From Gossypium raimondii (lineage: Eukaryota > Streptophyta > Magnoliopsida > Malvales > Malvaceae), in NCBI RefSeq assembly GCF_025698545.1, contig NC_068571.1, positions 45,851,733 to 45,915,732 on the forward strand: a stretch of 64,000 nt of DNA, written 5' to 3'. Both the position numbers and the translations under genes were made by a program. Below, one piece after another: positions 1 through 12,239 of the stretch (position 1 is its first letter; every line of letters begins with the position of its first letter). Below the pieces are notes generated by a model. That model saw only the letters and a program-made list of their open reading frames with translations. It did not search any database and was not told the DNA's origin.

Positions 1-826
1 TAAGCAATGAAAGAGGTCAAATAAGTTGAGCCTTTCTTTCTTCCTTTTTTTATTTGCAAATGGAAATTGCTAAAAACATTAAAACCAATATTTCACAAAC
101 TAAAAGTACAAAAGAATATCTTAAGTTTGTAGAAGAACATTTTCATTCTACAAACAAGTCATTCGTTGAGACTTTAATGACACAACACACAACCATGAAG
201 TTTGATGCATTAAGCGGAATGCAAGAACATATCACTGAGATGACTAATATTACAACAAGGTTAAATACCTTAAGGATGATGGTGGATGACTTTTTTCTTG
301 GTATAGTTCATTTTGAACTCACTACTTTCGAATTATGGGTCATTTCAAATTAACTATAACATTATTAAAGAAAAGTGGGATGTTAATGAATTGGTTAGTA
401 AGCTCAATCAAGAGGAAGCGAGATTAAAGAGTTAAGGAAGTCATTCCATCAACCTTGTAGGTTAATAAGTTGGCAAATGACTTAAGGTGAAAACCAACAA
501 GTTTAAGAAGAAGAAAAACACATTCTATAGTTCTTAAATGGCGAGAAAAAAGAATGAATGAAAGATTAGTGTCACTTCTATAAAAAAGAAAAAAGTGGTG
601 TTATTAGAAAGATCACCAAAAATGCAAATCTTGGTTTGAAAAGAAAATAATATTTTCTGGTTTTGTATGTTTTGAATAAAACTTAATTGAACTTTCTAAT
701 AATATTTGGTGGTTGTGCTCCTACTCATGTATGCAACAAGATGCAGGGATTCATTTCGATCCAAACTACAAACCTAAATGAAGATTTTCTATATATGGGG
801 AATCGTATGAAGGCTCTAATTGAATG
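1..826 (+). mobile_element. Ty1/copia fossil, gag to protease part (left of a nested solo LTR)
   Basis: Degraded Ty1/copia retrotransposon. The first 350 bases encode a UBN2-type gag segment with the usual run of 'tkeYlkfveehF' and 'MkFDalsGmqEHI' features. Around 690-826 the sequence resembles the copia protease region, where a variant 'GCapTHV' replaces the usual DSGCTTH and 'GNRmKA' follows. The fossil enters from the left window edge, so its 5' LTR is not visible. It is broken many times and looks old. It is interrupted at 826 by a solo LTR and resumes at 3217. Confidence 0.8.
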
Positions 827-1161
827 TGTAACACCCCTATACCTGGTTCGATCCAAGGAACCTGATATAGGAATATTATATTTGGTGCCAAAGTGATTTT
901 GGCTAATCACTAATATATTTAAACATTAAAAATATATATATAAATTATATTTTTGTCCCTACTACTTGGAATACACTTGATCTTCCTAAGTACATGCCTT
1001 TTTATCCAGAATTTTGAAACATACCCTCTTGACACTTGGAGATGTGATGAGATGGATGCTCACAACCTCAATTACAACTCTTCAAAATCATAGTACCTGA
1101 TCTGCGCACGGAAACAACCGTACGTTGAGTATTTCATACTCAGTGGTATTACTATAATTCA

Positions 1162-1195
<34 letters not shown>

Positions 1196-3216
1196 GAATA
1201 TAATTATCAAGCATATAACTATCAAATTTTTCAAATATCAATTCATTCTTAAACTTTCATTAATTAACAATAACAATATATATATATTTTTAGCTATTCT
1301 TCAATTTCATTCACATATCATATGTCTTAATTTCAATCACTACATGAACATTAAGTTCGTGCCTTTCATTTCCAATCTCAATTTCAATACACAATTCAAC
1401 TTTCTCACATTTTAATTTTTTCAATCAAATTCATTTAAATTTTTTCCATTTCGGTTATTCACCCTATTAACAAACCCGGACTTTGACAGATACACGGATT
1501 CTAACCCAAACACACCAGTACGGCACATTGTACCTAAAACGGTGCATAGTACCTTATCAGTATATGACACATAAGTGCCTAAAATGACGCACGAAGTGCT
1601 TGAAATACGACACATAAAGTGCCTGATCGGCAAAGCTGATAAATCTCGTACTCTTCCAAATCCTATGGCATGCCAACTATATCCGACTTAGCCCGGCTAG
1701 TTAATAGGGTATTCCAAATCTTAATTAAATTTTCACTTTCATACCAAATTTGAGATCACTATTCAATTTCAATTTCTCATTCAAATCAAAATACAATTCA
1801 ATTATACATACACATTCACCATCCAATCCAATTCCCATTCAACTCAAATATTAATACTTACCTTATACTCATTTAATAAATATAAAAATTTATATAAATC
1901 ATTTAATAAAAAGTAATTTGAATTATGGTAATACAAACCGTAAATCTTCCGTTTTAGTCCTCAATATCTTTCTTTTTCCTTTCGATGCCAATACCTCGGG
2001 TTATTTGTTAGCTATGAAAATAATAATAATTTACATTATTAAGTACAGCACTAATTTACAATAATTAATTGATTTTCTTTTCAATTTATACCTTAATTCC
2101 AATTTAATCCCAATTAACTCATTTACTTTTCTAACTCAATTCATACTTTATTTCTATTCAATTTCCTTCCATATTCTACTTAATTATCTAATGTTCATAA
2201 TAAAACCCTAATTTAAAACTTCTTTCAATTTAATCCCCACAACACAAAACTTATAGCCTACTTTACAATTTAATCCTTTAATCAATTCTAACTTGAAATT
2301 TATTCAATTAAACCCCTAATTCATTATTTTGTTCAATATGAACTATGTTAAAAACCTAAGAACTTTCAAAACTTCAACTTAAATTCAACAAAACCTTGTT
2401 CTAAAGCTTCTAAAACATCAAAATTAAAAGAAAAGAGCTTAATTGACTTACCTATTAAAGCTTTAAACCTTCAAACTCTAGTTTTCCTTTCTTTCCTTTC
2501 TTTTCTCCCTGTTTCGTTCTCTGTTTTGTTTTTTTGTTTGTTTTATTTCATTTAATTTGTTTATTCTTTTAGTTATATTATTATAATAATATAATATAAT
2601 ATAATACATATATACTTAAATATTAAGTAATACATGTTTTATTAATATATATGTATATTATTTTACACATATAATTATTATTACTATACACTTATCTATT
2701 ATCATCAACATCCAATTGTCCTTAGTTTATAATAAAATCTATTTACTTAAATAGAAAATAATTAAATAAATATATTACAATTGTACAAATATAATTATTA
2801 CACGTGTTTTATCATCACCGAACATTTATCATAATTCAATTTATTTCTTAATATAATATTTATAATATAATTAATTTAATAATATACATTAGAATTAATT
2901 TATATATTTATAAAATTAAATCATGTAAAAATCTAAGATTTTTACAATCTAATGCCGCCTCAATTAGGAAAAACGGCATAATTTCCATTTTGGTCCTTTA
3001 TATTTTCTTTTCATCTATAATTCAACTTTCTCCCTTTATTCAATTCAGTCATTTCTCCTAATTACCCTTAATTAAGCTAAATTCACTCAATTAAAACCTA
3101 ATTAAACACACTACTAGACTCATAAATATTTCTAACAATTATTTATGAACCCATTTCATTAAGACGAAGGCCCGATAATGTACTTTTTCGATGCCCATGA
3201 ATTTTGGGTCATTACA
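827..3216 (+). mobile_element. Solo LTR of a Ty3/gypsy retrotransposon (2.39 kb) with perfect 5-bp target duplication
   Basis: The unit begins TGTAACACCCC and ends GGGTCATTACA, the TG...CA form of an LTR. It is flanked by GAATG at 822-826 and again at 3217-3221, a perfect 5-bp target duplication. No internal retroviral region is present between these ends, so it is a solo LTR left by LTR-LTR recombination. The TGTAACACCCC start and the 2.4-kb size match long LTRs of the Tekay/Del gypsy lineage that I know from cotton; the lineage is inferred. An AAT microsatellite lies inside at about 1161-1194. It is younger than the copia fossil it interrupts. Confidence 0.85.
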
Positions 3217-3440
3217 GAATGTATAGGGACTTATCATTTGGTCTTTGATATTAGTCATCACTTAGACTTATTTTAAACTCTTTATGAGCCTCTAGTTTTT
3301 AGGAACCTTATTGTTGTTTCAAAACTTGATTTTTAGATTTAATGTTAAGTTTAGATACGAATATTTCAGTTTATTTAAGAATAATATTGTTATTGATTCT
3401 AGAAACTTTATTGATGGTTTATTATATTGAAACTTAAAAA
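3217..3440 (+). mobile_element. Ty1/copia fossil, continuation right of the solo LTR
   Basis: Immediately after the solo LTR the sequence resumes with a segment that resembles the stretch following the protease active-site region of copia elements ('gHHLDL', then 'LyePLV.RNLivVSKLD'). It therefore belongs to the same fossil as 1-826. The element fades out into AT-rich DNA near 3.44 kb. Broken and old; no separate open frame is useful here. Confidence 0.65.
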
Positions 3441-3886
3441 AAAATCTAAATCCATACTTGTTTAGTTGGAATTAAATGTAGTATGCTAAATAAATATTTT
3501 CTTATTTGTGCATAAAAGTTTAGGTCATGTTTCCAAACAAAGATTAGAAAAATTAGTAAAGAATTAATCCAAACAAATTTAATTTCATTGTGGAAAATTT
3601 TAATATCTAATTTGTAAAAATATTAATAATTTGCCCAATATACAAATAAACATATAAGATAACAATATTTATTTATAATATAAGAATTAAACTATTCAAA
3701 ATTATTATTATTCGTAAATTTTTAATTATTTTAAATTTTATCTTTCAATATAAATTTAAATATAAAATTTTTCATACAGACTAATATTACTTATTATTTG
3801 TAATTTATTTATCAATTATTATATTTTAACTTTTTATATGATTATGATATAAGCATACTTGAATTCAAGTCTTTCTTGTTATTATA

Positions 3887-4530
3887 TAGAGTTGTTCATG
3901 GGCCGAGTCGGGTCCTAATAAAATTCTAGGCTCGACTGATAGGCTCGAGCCTGACTAGAAAAATGGATCTAAAATTTTTCCCAAGCTCGACTCAAATAAA
4001 AATATTAAAAACTAAGTTCAGCCTCGTTCGCCCGTATTAAAAAAAATTATTTTGTTTTTATATAAAAAATTTTAAAAATATAATTCATCAAAAACACTAA
4101 AAACATTAAAATAAATGTTTCCCAACAAATTGAAAATTAAAAAATCTACTTAAATAACATTAAGATATGTGCAAATTAACAAACAAATGCCTCAAAAATA
4201 ATAACAAAATTAACAATAAAATAAAATTTATATAATATTCAAACAATAACAACAAAATAGTACCAACATAATAGTAAAATGACAGTAAAATAGTTAGAAA
4301 ATGGTAGAAAAATAGCAGCAAAATAGGAAAAACAGAAACAAAAACAAAACAACATTTTTTTTTTACAATCGGGCCAAAAAAACCTTACTTGAGGTCTAGC
4401 CCATTTTCTAAACGAGCATTATTATTTTTGACAAAACTCATATTTCAAGCCTATATTTTTGTCCAAACCCTCTCACTTTTTAGATAAGCTTTTGGGCTGA
4501 ATTAGGTGGTCTGACCCATGGACAAATCTA
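3887..4530. mobile_element. hAT-like MITE, 644 bp, with 8-bp target duplication
   Basis: The left end TAGAGTTGTTCATGGGCC and the complement of the right end, TAGATTTGTCCATGGGTC, form an imperfect terminal inverted repeat. The flanks are TTATTATA (3879-3886) and TTATTGTA (4531-4538), an 8-bp duplication with one change, which is the hAT signature. Subterminal 'ggctcgagcctgac' and 'cgggcc' blocks follow the ends, as in the larger relative at 54128-56231. No coding capacity; the interior is AT-rich. Confidence 0.8.
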
Positions 4531-5184
4531 TTATTGTAACAACAGTTGTACCAATTGAGTTAAAACTCAATAAAAAATATACTTTAATTTTTTTTAATTA
4601 TATAATAGTAGGAGAGGAAGAAAAGTGATGACATAATTTGAATCCGTGACATTTATATTTATACTAAAAATCTTATCACACGTGTATGCATTCAATATAA
4701 AGAATTAATCAATCAAATAATAGATAAGAAATGGCTTGATTTGAAAATAAATGAATTTCTTGTCATATAATATTATTCTCATTAAATTTAACCTTAACTC
4801 AGGTGAAAAGGGGTAGGCAAAACAAGGGTTCTACCCTTGGTTAAGTAAAAGAAGACAAGAGAATAAATTTTTCGGTTTTTCATCCCCTTTATGCTATTTT
4901 TTATTTTCCATATTAAAAGGAATTGGGAATAGTTTAGTTATTTCCTAATTAGATCAGGAGTTCTATTAATAATATAAATACATAAATTTAAGGAGAGAAA
5001 ATATTTTTATGGTAAAAATTATTATTTTTAAATATTTATATAATCTTAAAAAAAATTATTAGAAATAATTTCAAACCATTTATGACAAACAAATATTTAG
5101 AGAAGCAAAAACCTAATTTTAAGGTTAAACCGTTAAAAAACATCGCGTAGCGCTGTCACTTCCACTTTTGATTCTCTCTATCGC
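4531..5184. other. Intergenic AT-rich stretch upstream of RZ-1A
   Basis: No gene or element could be supported between the hAT-like MITE and the RZ-1A promoter. The last 100 bases, with a short CpG-bearing patch around 5140-5155, probably belong to that promoter. Confidence 0.5.
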
Positions 5185-5185
5185 T

Positions 5186-5239
5186 TTATATTTTTTCCTC
5201 TGCCTCGCAGTTTATATTTTAGGGTTCCTTCGAAACAAG
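5186..5239 (+). promoter_or_regulatory. RZ-1A promoter end, telo-box and 5'-UTR exon 1 (putative)
   Basis: A TATA-like TTATATTTTT (5186-5195) precedes TTAGGGTT (5219-5226), the reverse form of the telo-box common in plant genes for RNA-binding and translation proteins. The first exon appears to end CGAAACAAG|GTGATC at 5239, giving a 1.23-kb leader intron that ends just before the start codon at AG 6468-6469 or 6475-6476. The donor is read from sequence; the transcription start is inferred. Confidence 0.5.
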
Positions 5240-6477
5240 GTGATCTTTACAAATCTTTTTAACTTTTCTTATCTTTCGCCTGTTCTTCTTTGGTACGCTA
5301 ATCTTCTCTATCTCTCTTTTTAATCCTTAATATTTGACCTTAAATCTGCATCTTTTCTGCAATCTTCTAATTGTTCTTCTTTATCGATTAGGTTTTACTT
5401 AATTGCTTATCGGCTTCTGATATGAATAATTGATTTTTTTTTATAATGCTTTCGATTGCATTCTGTTGCTTTTTATTTGGTTATCGGTTTATGACTGTAT
5501 TAAATTATCTGATTTTTTATGTGAATTCTGGAGTTATATTCGGTTGTATACGGACTGTTTCTAGGGTTTTGCAGAAAAGCCAGAGTGACATAGGTAAATT
5601 CTGAATTTGAATGTATACAACAATACTGCTAACTAACTTACGGTTTGATTGAGATGATACAAATTGTGAGGATGACAGTATCGACGATAAAGAAAGGGGA
5701 AATTTTCTTCTTTTTTCCTTTTTATTAAACGAGATGTGTATCTTGCTATGTTAATTTCTTTGACTAAAGTAGTTTGGAGATTTGTGCCTGCTGTAGCCTG
5801 TTTTTTGTTGTTGCAGTAAGTGCTTTCTTATATGCAGAAGCAAATACCACATGCTTCTAGATAGTTTAAAATTGAAAACTAAAATTTTGTAAACTGCTAA
5901 TGCATGATCATTAATTTAGTATTGAGAAAATCACATTAGAATGTGTTGCATTTGGATTATTTTCTGTTTATAAAACATGATCTGGTTTTTTTATTGTTCT
6001 CTTTTCCCTTTTTAGCAACACTTGTGGAAGCAAAATTGTGACAACCATGGAGTGCATAATGTTATATGTACTAAACTTGTTTAAGCAAATACGATGAATT
6101 AATTTTGTTATATGCTGTAGCCAGTCATTTACCTTTTTATTACAAAAAATTTGGTGCCTTTAACCATTTTTAATTCTCACAAAATATTTCTTTTGAATGT
6201 TTGGTGGCATCATAAGTCATTAGTTGCTTTAATGTCTGGAGAGTGTTTACATCTTCTGGGTTATTTGTCATAAGTTGCTTTCTATTCTTTGTTGCTCATA
6301 CTTTGAAATCTTCTTGCTCGATTATTACATTTGTTAAGCATGTTTCGTCCATTTCTCAATGCTGATTTGATGATGGCATGTTAATTTCAAGATATCTATA
6401 ATTCATTTAACAGGCGTATGCTAGTTGATAATTTTGTGTTGATATTCCTTTGCTGAAAAAAAAATGCAGCTTACAGG

Positions 6478-7582
6478 ATGCCAGAAGACGTTGAGTACCG
6501 TTGTTTTATAGGTAATCTTTCATGGTCAACCTCAGATAGGGGCCTAAAGGATGCATTTGAGAAGTTTGGAAATCTTATCGAGGCTAAGGTAATGAATAAT
6601 GGAACTCTCTCATCATGATATCTCTTATGTTATTCTTTTTTAAGAAAAAACTTGAGTTCACTGATTTCATCAAATTGAATCCTGGTCAAAACTTGTATTT
6701 CTGTATGTCCCTTTTACACAGGGAACAGTTTTCATTAGTTTATAGGCTTTTTTTCTGTCTTTGTTGTCACGATTATGCTGCCACCTTCTATTTCTGACCA
6801 TGCAACCCCTCTCGCTTTTGAAAACTATCCCTTCTACCTGCAGATGTTCACTTATGCTTCAATTTGGGGTGAAGGCAATGCAAAACCTGAAAGACATAAT
6901 TACTTAGATGATAGGAATATGTGAACAAAACTAGTAATTGTAATGTAATTATTTATTTAAAGCATTATAACTGATGAACTGTTATAGAACTTTATTCTTT
7001 TTTAATACATTATGGCATTAATTTTTATGGTTTTGTTTGCACAACCAAAATTGACTCAACTTTTTCTTGATTCAGGTTGCTGTCGACAAGATTTCTGGAC
7101 GTTCTCGTGGATTTGGATTTATCTCTTTTGATGAGAAAGCGGCCATGGAAGAAGCTATTGAAGCAATGAATGGAATGGACTTGGATGGGCGGAATATAAC
7201 AGTTGATAGAGCTAAACCTCAACAAGGGTCTGGGAGAGATTATGATGGTGACCGTAACCGCGGACGTGATCGTGACCATGACCGTAACCGGGGCTATGAT
7301 GGCGGGCGTGGATCTAATGGTGGGGAGTGTTTTAAGTGTGGAAAGCCTGGGCACTTTGCTAGGGAGTGTCCTAGTGATGGGGCTAGAGGTGGCAAGTATG
7401 GTGGTAGGGGTGATCGTCATGGTGGAGGTGGTGGCCGTTACGGTCCTGATCGGAATGGAGATCGATTTGGTGGGCGCAGCAGGGATGCAGGTAGTCGTGG
7501 GGGATCTGGAAGTGATAGATACAATCGTGATCGATCTGGACCCTATGACCGTCGTGGAACTGGGGGTCCTCGTTCTGGTTAA
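6478..7582 (+). CDS. RZ1A: Glycine-rich RNA-binding protein RZ-1A (RRM plus CCHC zinc knuckle)
   Basis: Two coding exons, 6478-6588 (37 codons) and 7076-7582, split by an intron with GTAATG and TTCAG ends; they join in phase 0 to give 205 residues. The protein starts [16 protein letters not shown], with RNP2 CFIGNL at residues 9-14 and RNP1 RGFGFISF at 48-55. A zinc knuckle follows (C122, C125, H130, C135), then an Arg/Asp/Gly-rich tail. This order is that of plant RZ-1 proteins, and the wording is closest to RZ-1A, a nuclear RNA-binding protein linked in Arabidopsis to cold and seed responses and to splicing. The intron falls between the two RNP motifs, and the 5' leader carries its own long intron. 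The high-GC tail creates long false frames on both strands. Confidence 0.95.
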
Positions 7583-7596
7583 GATGACTGCTTGTG

Positions 7597-8343
7597 GTAT
7601 GCATATTTATTTTCAATGTTCTTTTTTGCTTGCTATTTTCCTGTCTTCTTTTGGATTGAAATTTATATTATAATTGGACTGATGGAAGCATACTCTGATT
7701 GCAGCTGATGAACTAGGTTGCTGCTTTTTGGCAAAGCATGAAGTTTCTTTTTTACAGAATGTGCTCTCTTCATTGTTGTCTGGGTGGAACAATATAATAG
7801 TTCAGTCCTTTGAAGTGTGAAACTTGGCACAAACCTACAACTATTTATGTGTTCGTAAAATGCTGTGTTCGATGGAGTTTTGTGCTTTCTTGACATGCAC
7901 TTTCAAATATGGTCTTATGCTCTCTGCTCCATTTTTTGTGACTCATGCATTACCAACAGCACTTGCCGTTACTTCTGTCCAACTTCTCGTTGACTTTTTC
8001 ATTGCCCAATTATGGAAGATGGTTTGGTCTTTGCATGGGTATTTGGAAGAATGACGGGGAGGGGTTCACCATTTGGGTTTTGCTTTTTCTCACTTGTGGA
8101 GTAGAATCTTTAGTTAGAAGTAATGCCATTTTGTCTGCCCTGTTTTTGCTATCTAGTAAATAAACAGGAGTCAAGCGGGTAATTTATTTTCCTTATGTAT
8201 TGCTTTGCTCTGTGCTAGTTTTTTAATTAATAGTTTGCGCAGTATTAATGCTGTTGACATTTTGGCAGGATGCTTGGCCGTTTCTGGTTTTTATGGATAC
8301 TTTATTGGGTTTCTTTGTTTCTAATTGGGCATGGTTTAATAAA
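7597..8343 (+). other. RZ-1A 3' untranslated region with probable intron
   Basis: Just after the stop codon, TTGTG|GTATGC (GT at 7597) and GATTGCAG (AG at 7703-7704) bound a likely 108-bp intron in the 3' UTR. AATAAA-like signals occur at about 8158-8164 and 8338-8343. An intron over 50 bp past a stop codon can mark a transcript for nonsense-mediated decay, so this may be a regulated splice. Splicing is inferred from the sites only. Confidence 0.4.
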
Positions 8344-10484
8344 CTTTAAAATTGCGAGTGCTTTTGGGCGCAGCAAGGCCTCTGCATGCTAATTGAATAT
8401 TAAGCAGACCCAATGTTCATGGCGCGCTGATGAAAGAGTTCCATTTCCACTAAAATACATCAGCAGCCGCTGTTATTTGGTCCCATATGTCTATACTATG
8501 TTGCTCTGTTTGGGTTCAGATTGCCCTTCTTGCCTAGTTTTTCTACCAGGCTCTAGTGTCTCGATCTTTTTGGCTAAGTTCAGACAAGTTGTTGATATAT
8601 AGTTCTTTCGGCTCAGATCATGCTTTTCAAGTCCTTTACGGTTCGTAGTGTCAAAACTCTTCGACTTTGAGGTTCAGTTTGCTTCTGGGTGTGTAGCAGA
8701 TTGGTACCTTCTGTTCTTAGCCCTTTCTGAAATATCCCTGAAAGGAAGTTGCTCTTTGGTTCCTTAGTCCTTAAATTGTTGGGGTGTGGTATTTGCATGA
8801 TGAGATATTTTCTCGGTTTACCTGCTTAATGCATTCTTGCATACTCAATTTGTTTGTTGCGTTTATCATTTTTTTTCCCTTTTCTTTTTGCTGATTATAC
8901 CTACGTCGGTGCTTTTTGTATAGGACCTACCGGTTTGGTACTAGACTACTACTAGTAGATGATTAACTAGGATATAGTTCCATCAATTCATTGAATGAAA
9001 TTGAATTCATGTTCTTGTAGGTATGCTTTTAGCAGTAGCTTTTCTTAGGATCCAACCATCCACAAAACTACTTTAACTGAATCAAGATTTCTTTATGTAT
9101 GTATGCATGCATGAGTATGTACACTCGTAACTCTGATGTGTGCTTATTTAGAAGGGATCCTTTTTTTCCCTGCATCTGGATTTATGATATAACGCTGGGA
9201 AGTCGTTTAGAGGGCATAGCAGGGACTGGGGATTGCAATTTGGCAATTCCTATGAAAAATGACTTGGATGCGTATCATGTTCATGCAAATTGAGTGGGTT
9301 TTGGTTGTCATCAATTTCGAATGATTTTGATATCGGGTTATATTTTTTTTATATTTTTGGATCAGAGTATTTTTCTTTCAAAATAATTCTCAAATTATTT
9401 TGAGTTTGGAGCACATTCGGGTACTGATATATTTTACTGTCAGTTTTTGTTTAAGTTACAGTAGAAGGTCAATTTCCTTCAATTCATTTGAACTTTTAGA
9501 AACTGGCAAGTTGGTTATTATTTTGTTTGACATCTAAAGCAATTTTGGTGAAAGCCTGGAAGAGAAATTTGAATTAGCGAAAAAAAAAAGAAACTCGTAG
9601 AATAGGGTAGTTGATATTTCCAGGATTTGTGAGATAGGTTTTCAATCTGAAGTAGTAGAACGAATTTAGCTTTCATGACTTGTGGATTGATTATTTACAG
9701 CATTTTCCATTAATACTCGCTACTATTAAGTTAGATCATCTACTAAATTTATTAGAAACTTGAAATAATATTGATTCCTTTATTTAAATATTTAGTCATT
9801 TTACCATCTCAATCAAGCAATATTTTGACATATTTATAAGGGTTTTTTTATTAATCTTTGGCTATTTTTGAAGTGATTTTATTTATGGAATCCATTTGTC
9901 CAGAATATTTAAAAAGTGCTGTATAAAAGGAATAATACACACGAAAATATGTTATACTTAACCTTTTTACTTAATCAATAGTGGAATCTAAAAGGAACAA
10001 AATAAAATTTACACATGACATAACTATATCGTGAGAGTGAGACTGAACGTAATTGCGGATGGTAGGACTTGAATCCTAACCTTTAAAGTTTAGGGTCTCA
10101 ACTTTTATCAATTATGTTAAAGCCTTTGGCCTTGATGATTATTATTTTTATCGCATTGCACATGATTTTGCCTAATTTTTAATTACTAAATATATTTTTA
10201 TAATAAAAATTCATTATTTTGAAAAATAATTTAGATAATAAAATAATGAAAATAAAAAGAAAATAGAAACAAGTAATAATAAAATATTAAGTAAATAGAT
10301 AAAAGTAAATTGGCATTTGAATATGAGTTAGAATTTCACATATAAAAATCATCACTTTAATACTTCACTGCTTTTGACATAATATTTTACAACATAATGA
10401 AAAACAATATTAATAATTATATAAATAATAGTAGAACTACTGAATATCAAATAATAATAACTAAACATCTCAAATAAGAATGAG

Positions 10485-10524
<40 letters not shown>

Positions 10525-10604
10525 TTGTGATGAAAACAAAATCTATTAAAATATGTTTTATATATATGTGTGTGTGTTGGTTTGTGAGACATGGTAACAA
10601 ATAA
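8344..10604. other. Intergenic region between RZ-1A and the Mutator-like element
   Basis: No convincing gene. The stretch 8.4-9.3 kb is less AT-rich than the rest and may be distal 3' UTR or an old repeat, but no family could be named. From 9.3 kb on it is AT-rich, with a TA microsatellite at about 10488-10517. A sequence at about 10050-10070 resembles a pol III B box, but no A box or tail was found. Confidence 0.5.
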
Positions 10605-11276
10605 GCTTAACACTCCTTTTGATTCTTGCATTATAGTTATATTATCAGTTTGATATTTGTATTATTTTTATCAAACTTTTGTACTTTATTTTTATTATCA
10701 GTTTGACCCATATATTTTCGTTCTATTAATCCCTTACTTCAACTCAAATTTTATTAAAAAAATAGACCAATTAATGGCACGCTCACATGTCAAGGAAAAA
10801 ATCACTTGAAAATGTTAAAATATAAAAAAAACTAAAAAATCATTAGAAATAAAAAAATCATAAAACTCCCCAAAATCTTAAAACCTAAAAAACATAAAAA
10901 TTATAATCTATTTTTGAAAATTATAAAAATAAAATTATAAGCATGCAAAACATTAAAATAAAATAAAATATTCATAATCTAAATAAAATTAACAATTATA
11001 AGTATATGAAACTTCAAAAAAGTTAAAAATGTCTTTCTTTAGAATTTTAGTTTTAGAAAATTTTAGATTTTTATGAATTTATTAAAGATTTTATGGATCC
11101 TTTTAAAAATTTAGGGTTTTTTTTGCATTTTATGAATTTTTTATATTTTAAAGAAATTTTGAGTTTTTAGTAAAAAATTGGCTATTTTACCAAAGTAGTC
11201 CAAAAAATATTATATTTACAAAAATAACCCAGGTTTAAAAACAATCACCAAAATAACCTAAAAGTAACAGTAAAAT

Positions 11277-11890
11277 TGGGTTGTGGCCTGTCAATGGCTG
11301 GAACCCACTCGTATTTTGCACCCATGATTGCCTAATAATTGTGTTAGACTTAAAAAATTTAATTTTTTGGGTTTTGGCCTGTCAATAACCGGAACCCATG
11401 TATTTTTTTAAAATTATATAATACTGATATATGAAAAAGGAAAAAAAAGAAAAAGGAAAAAAAAATTTGGGTGCTGGCTTGTCAATAGCCGGCACCCAGT
11501 ACAATTTAAAAAAAAATTATTTTTTGTGTCAGAATCAGATATCAGTATACGAAAAAAGTAAAAAAAAAATTTTGGGTGCCGGCCTATCAATGGCCGGCAC
11601 CCAGTACAATTTAAATTATTTTTTTAGTGTCAAAATCGATATCGATATCTGAAAAAGTAAAAAAAATTTGGGTCTTGGCCTATCAATGGTAAGCACCAAG
11701 ACAATTTAAAAAATTCTTTTTTTGTGTCGAATCGATATCGAATCTGAAAAAATAAAAAAATTTGGGTGTTGGCACATCAATGGCGGCACCAAGACAATTT
11801 AAAAAAATTTTGTGTCGAATCGGATATCGATTATCTGAAAAAGTAAAAAAATTTGGGTCTTTGGCTTTGTTAATGGCCGACACCACCTTG
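11277..11890 (+). repeat. Left-arm array of seven hairpin repeats
   Basis: Units lie near 11277, 11368, 11468, 11572, 11669, 11762 and 11853, about 90-105 bp apart. Each has a GC-rich palindrome; the clearest is GGGTGCCGGC with its complement GCCGGCACCC around a 9-base loop at about 11573-11602. The spacers share a second, AT-rich palindrome of the type ATCGATATCGAT, then a GAAAAAGTAAAAAA run. Units decay inward. The array matches the right-arm array in reverse. Confidence 0.85.
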
Positions 11891-12239
11891 TAATGGCCGT
11901 CATTAAACTCTCTATATAGTGAGTGGTTTGGGTGTAAATGGAATGAGAAAATTTTTGAGAGAGGCATAAAAATTATAGTGTTTCGTAGTATATTAGGAAA
12001 TGAGTTTTTTTGGATCGGATAGTGTATGGAGTTTTCCGTAGTGTACAACAAAATTTCGGGGTTGAATTATATATTGTCATATTTTAATGGAGTTGAATTA
12101 TATACTGTCATATTTTCGTGTAATAACTTTTTCAAACGTTTGTATTTTTATATTATCGGGTAATAATTTATTTTTTTGTATTAATATTGTAGAATGATTG
12201 TATTTTTTTGTGTATGTAAATTTAATTTATCGTGTAGTA

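Noticed and set aside
1161-1194. Regular repeats that might suggest a CRISPR-type array
   Set aside because: It is an AAT microsatellite; all other regular repeats in the window are tandem or transposon repeats in plant DNA.
7025-7673. Long open frames on both strands overlapping the RZ-1A tail
   Set aside because: They are shadows of the repetitive Arg/Gly/Asp codons of the real frame and contain no domain.
10040-10075. B-box-like sequence suggesting a tRNA or SINE
   Set aside because: No A box at the right spacing, no cloverleaf and no tail or target duplication.
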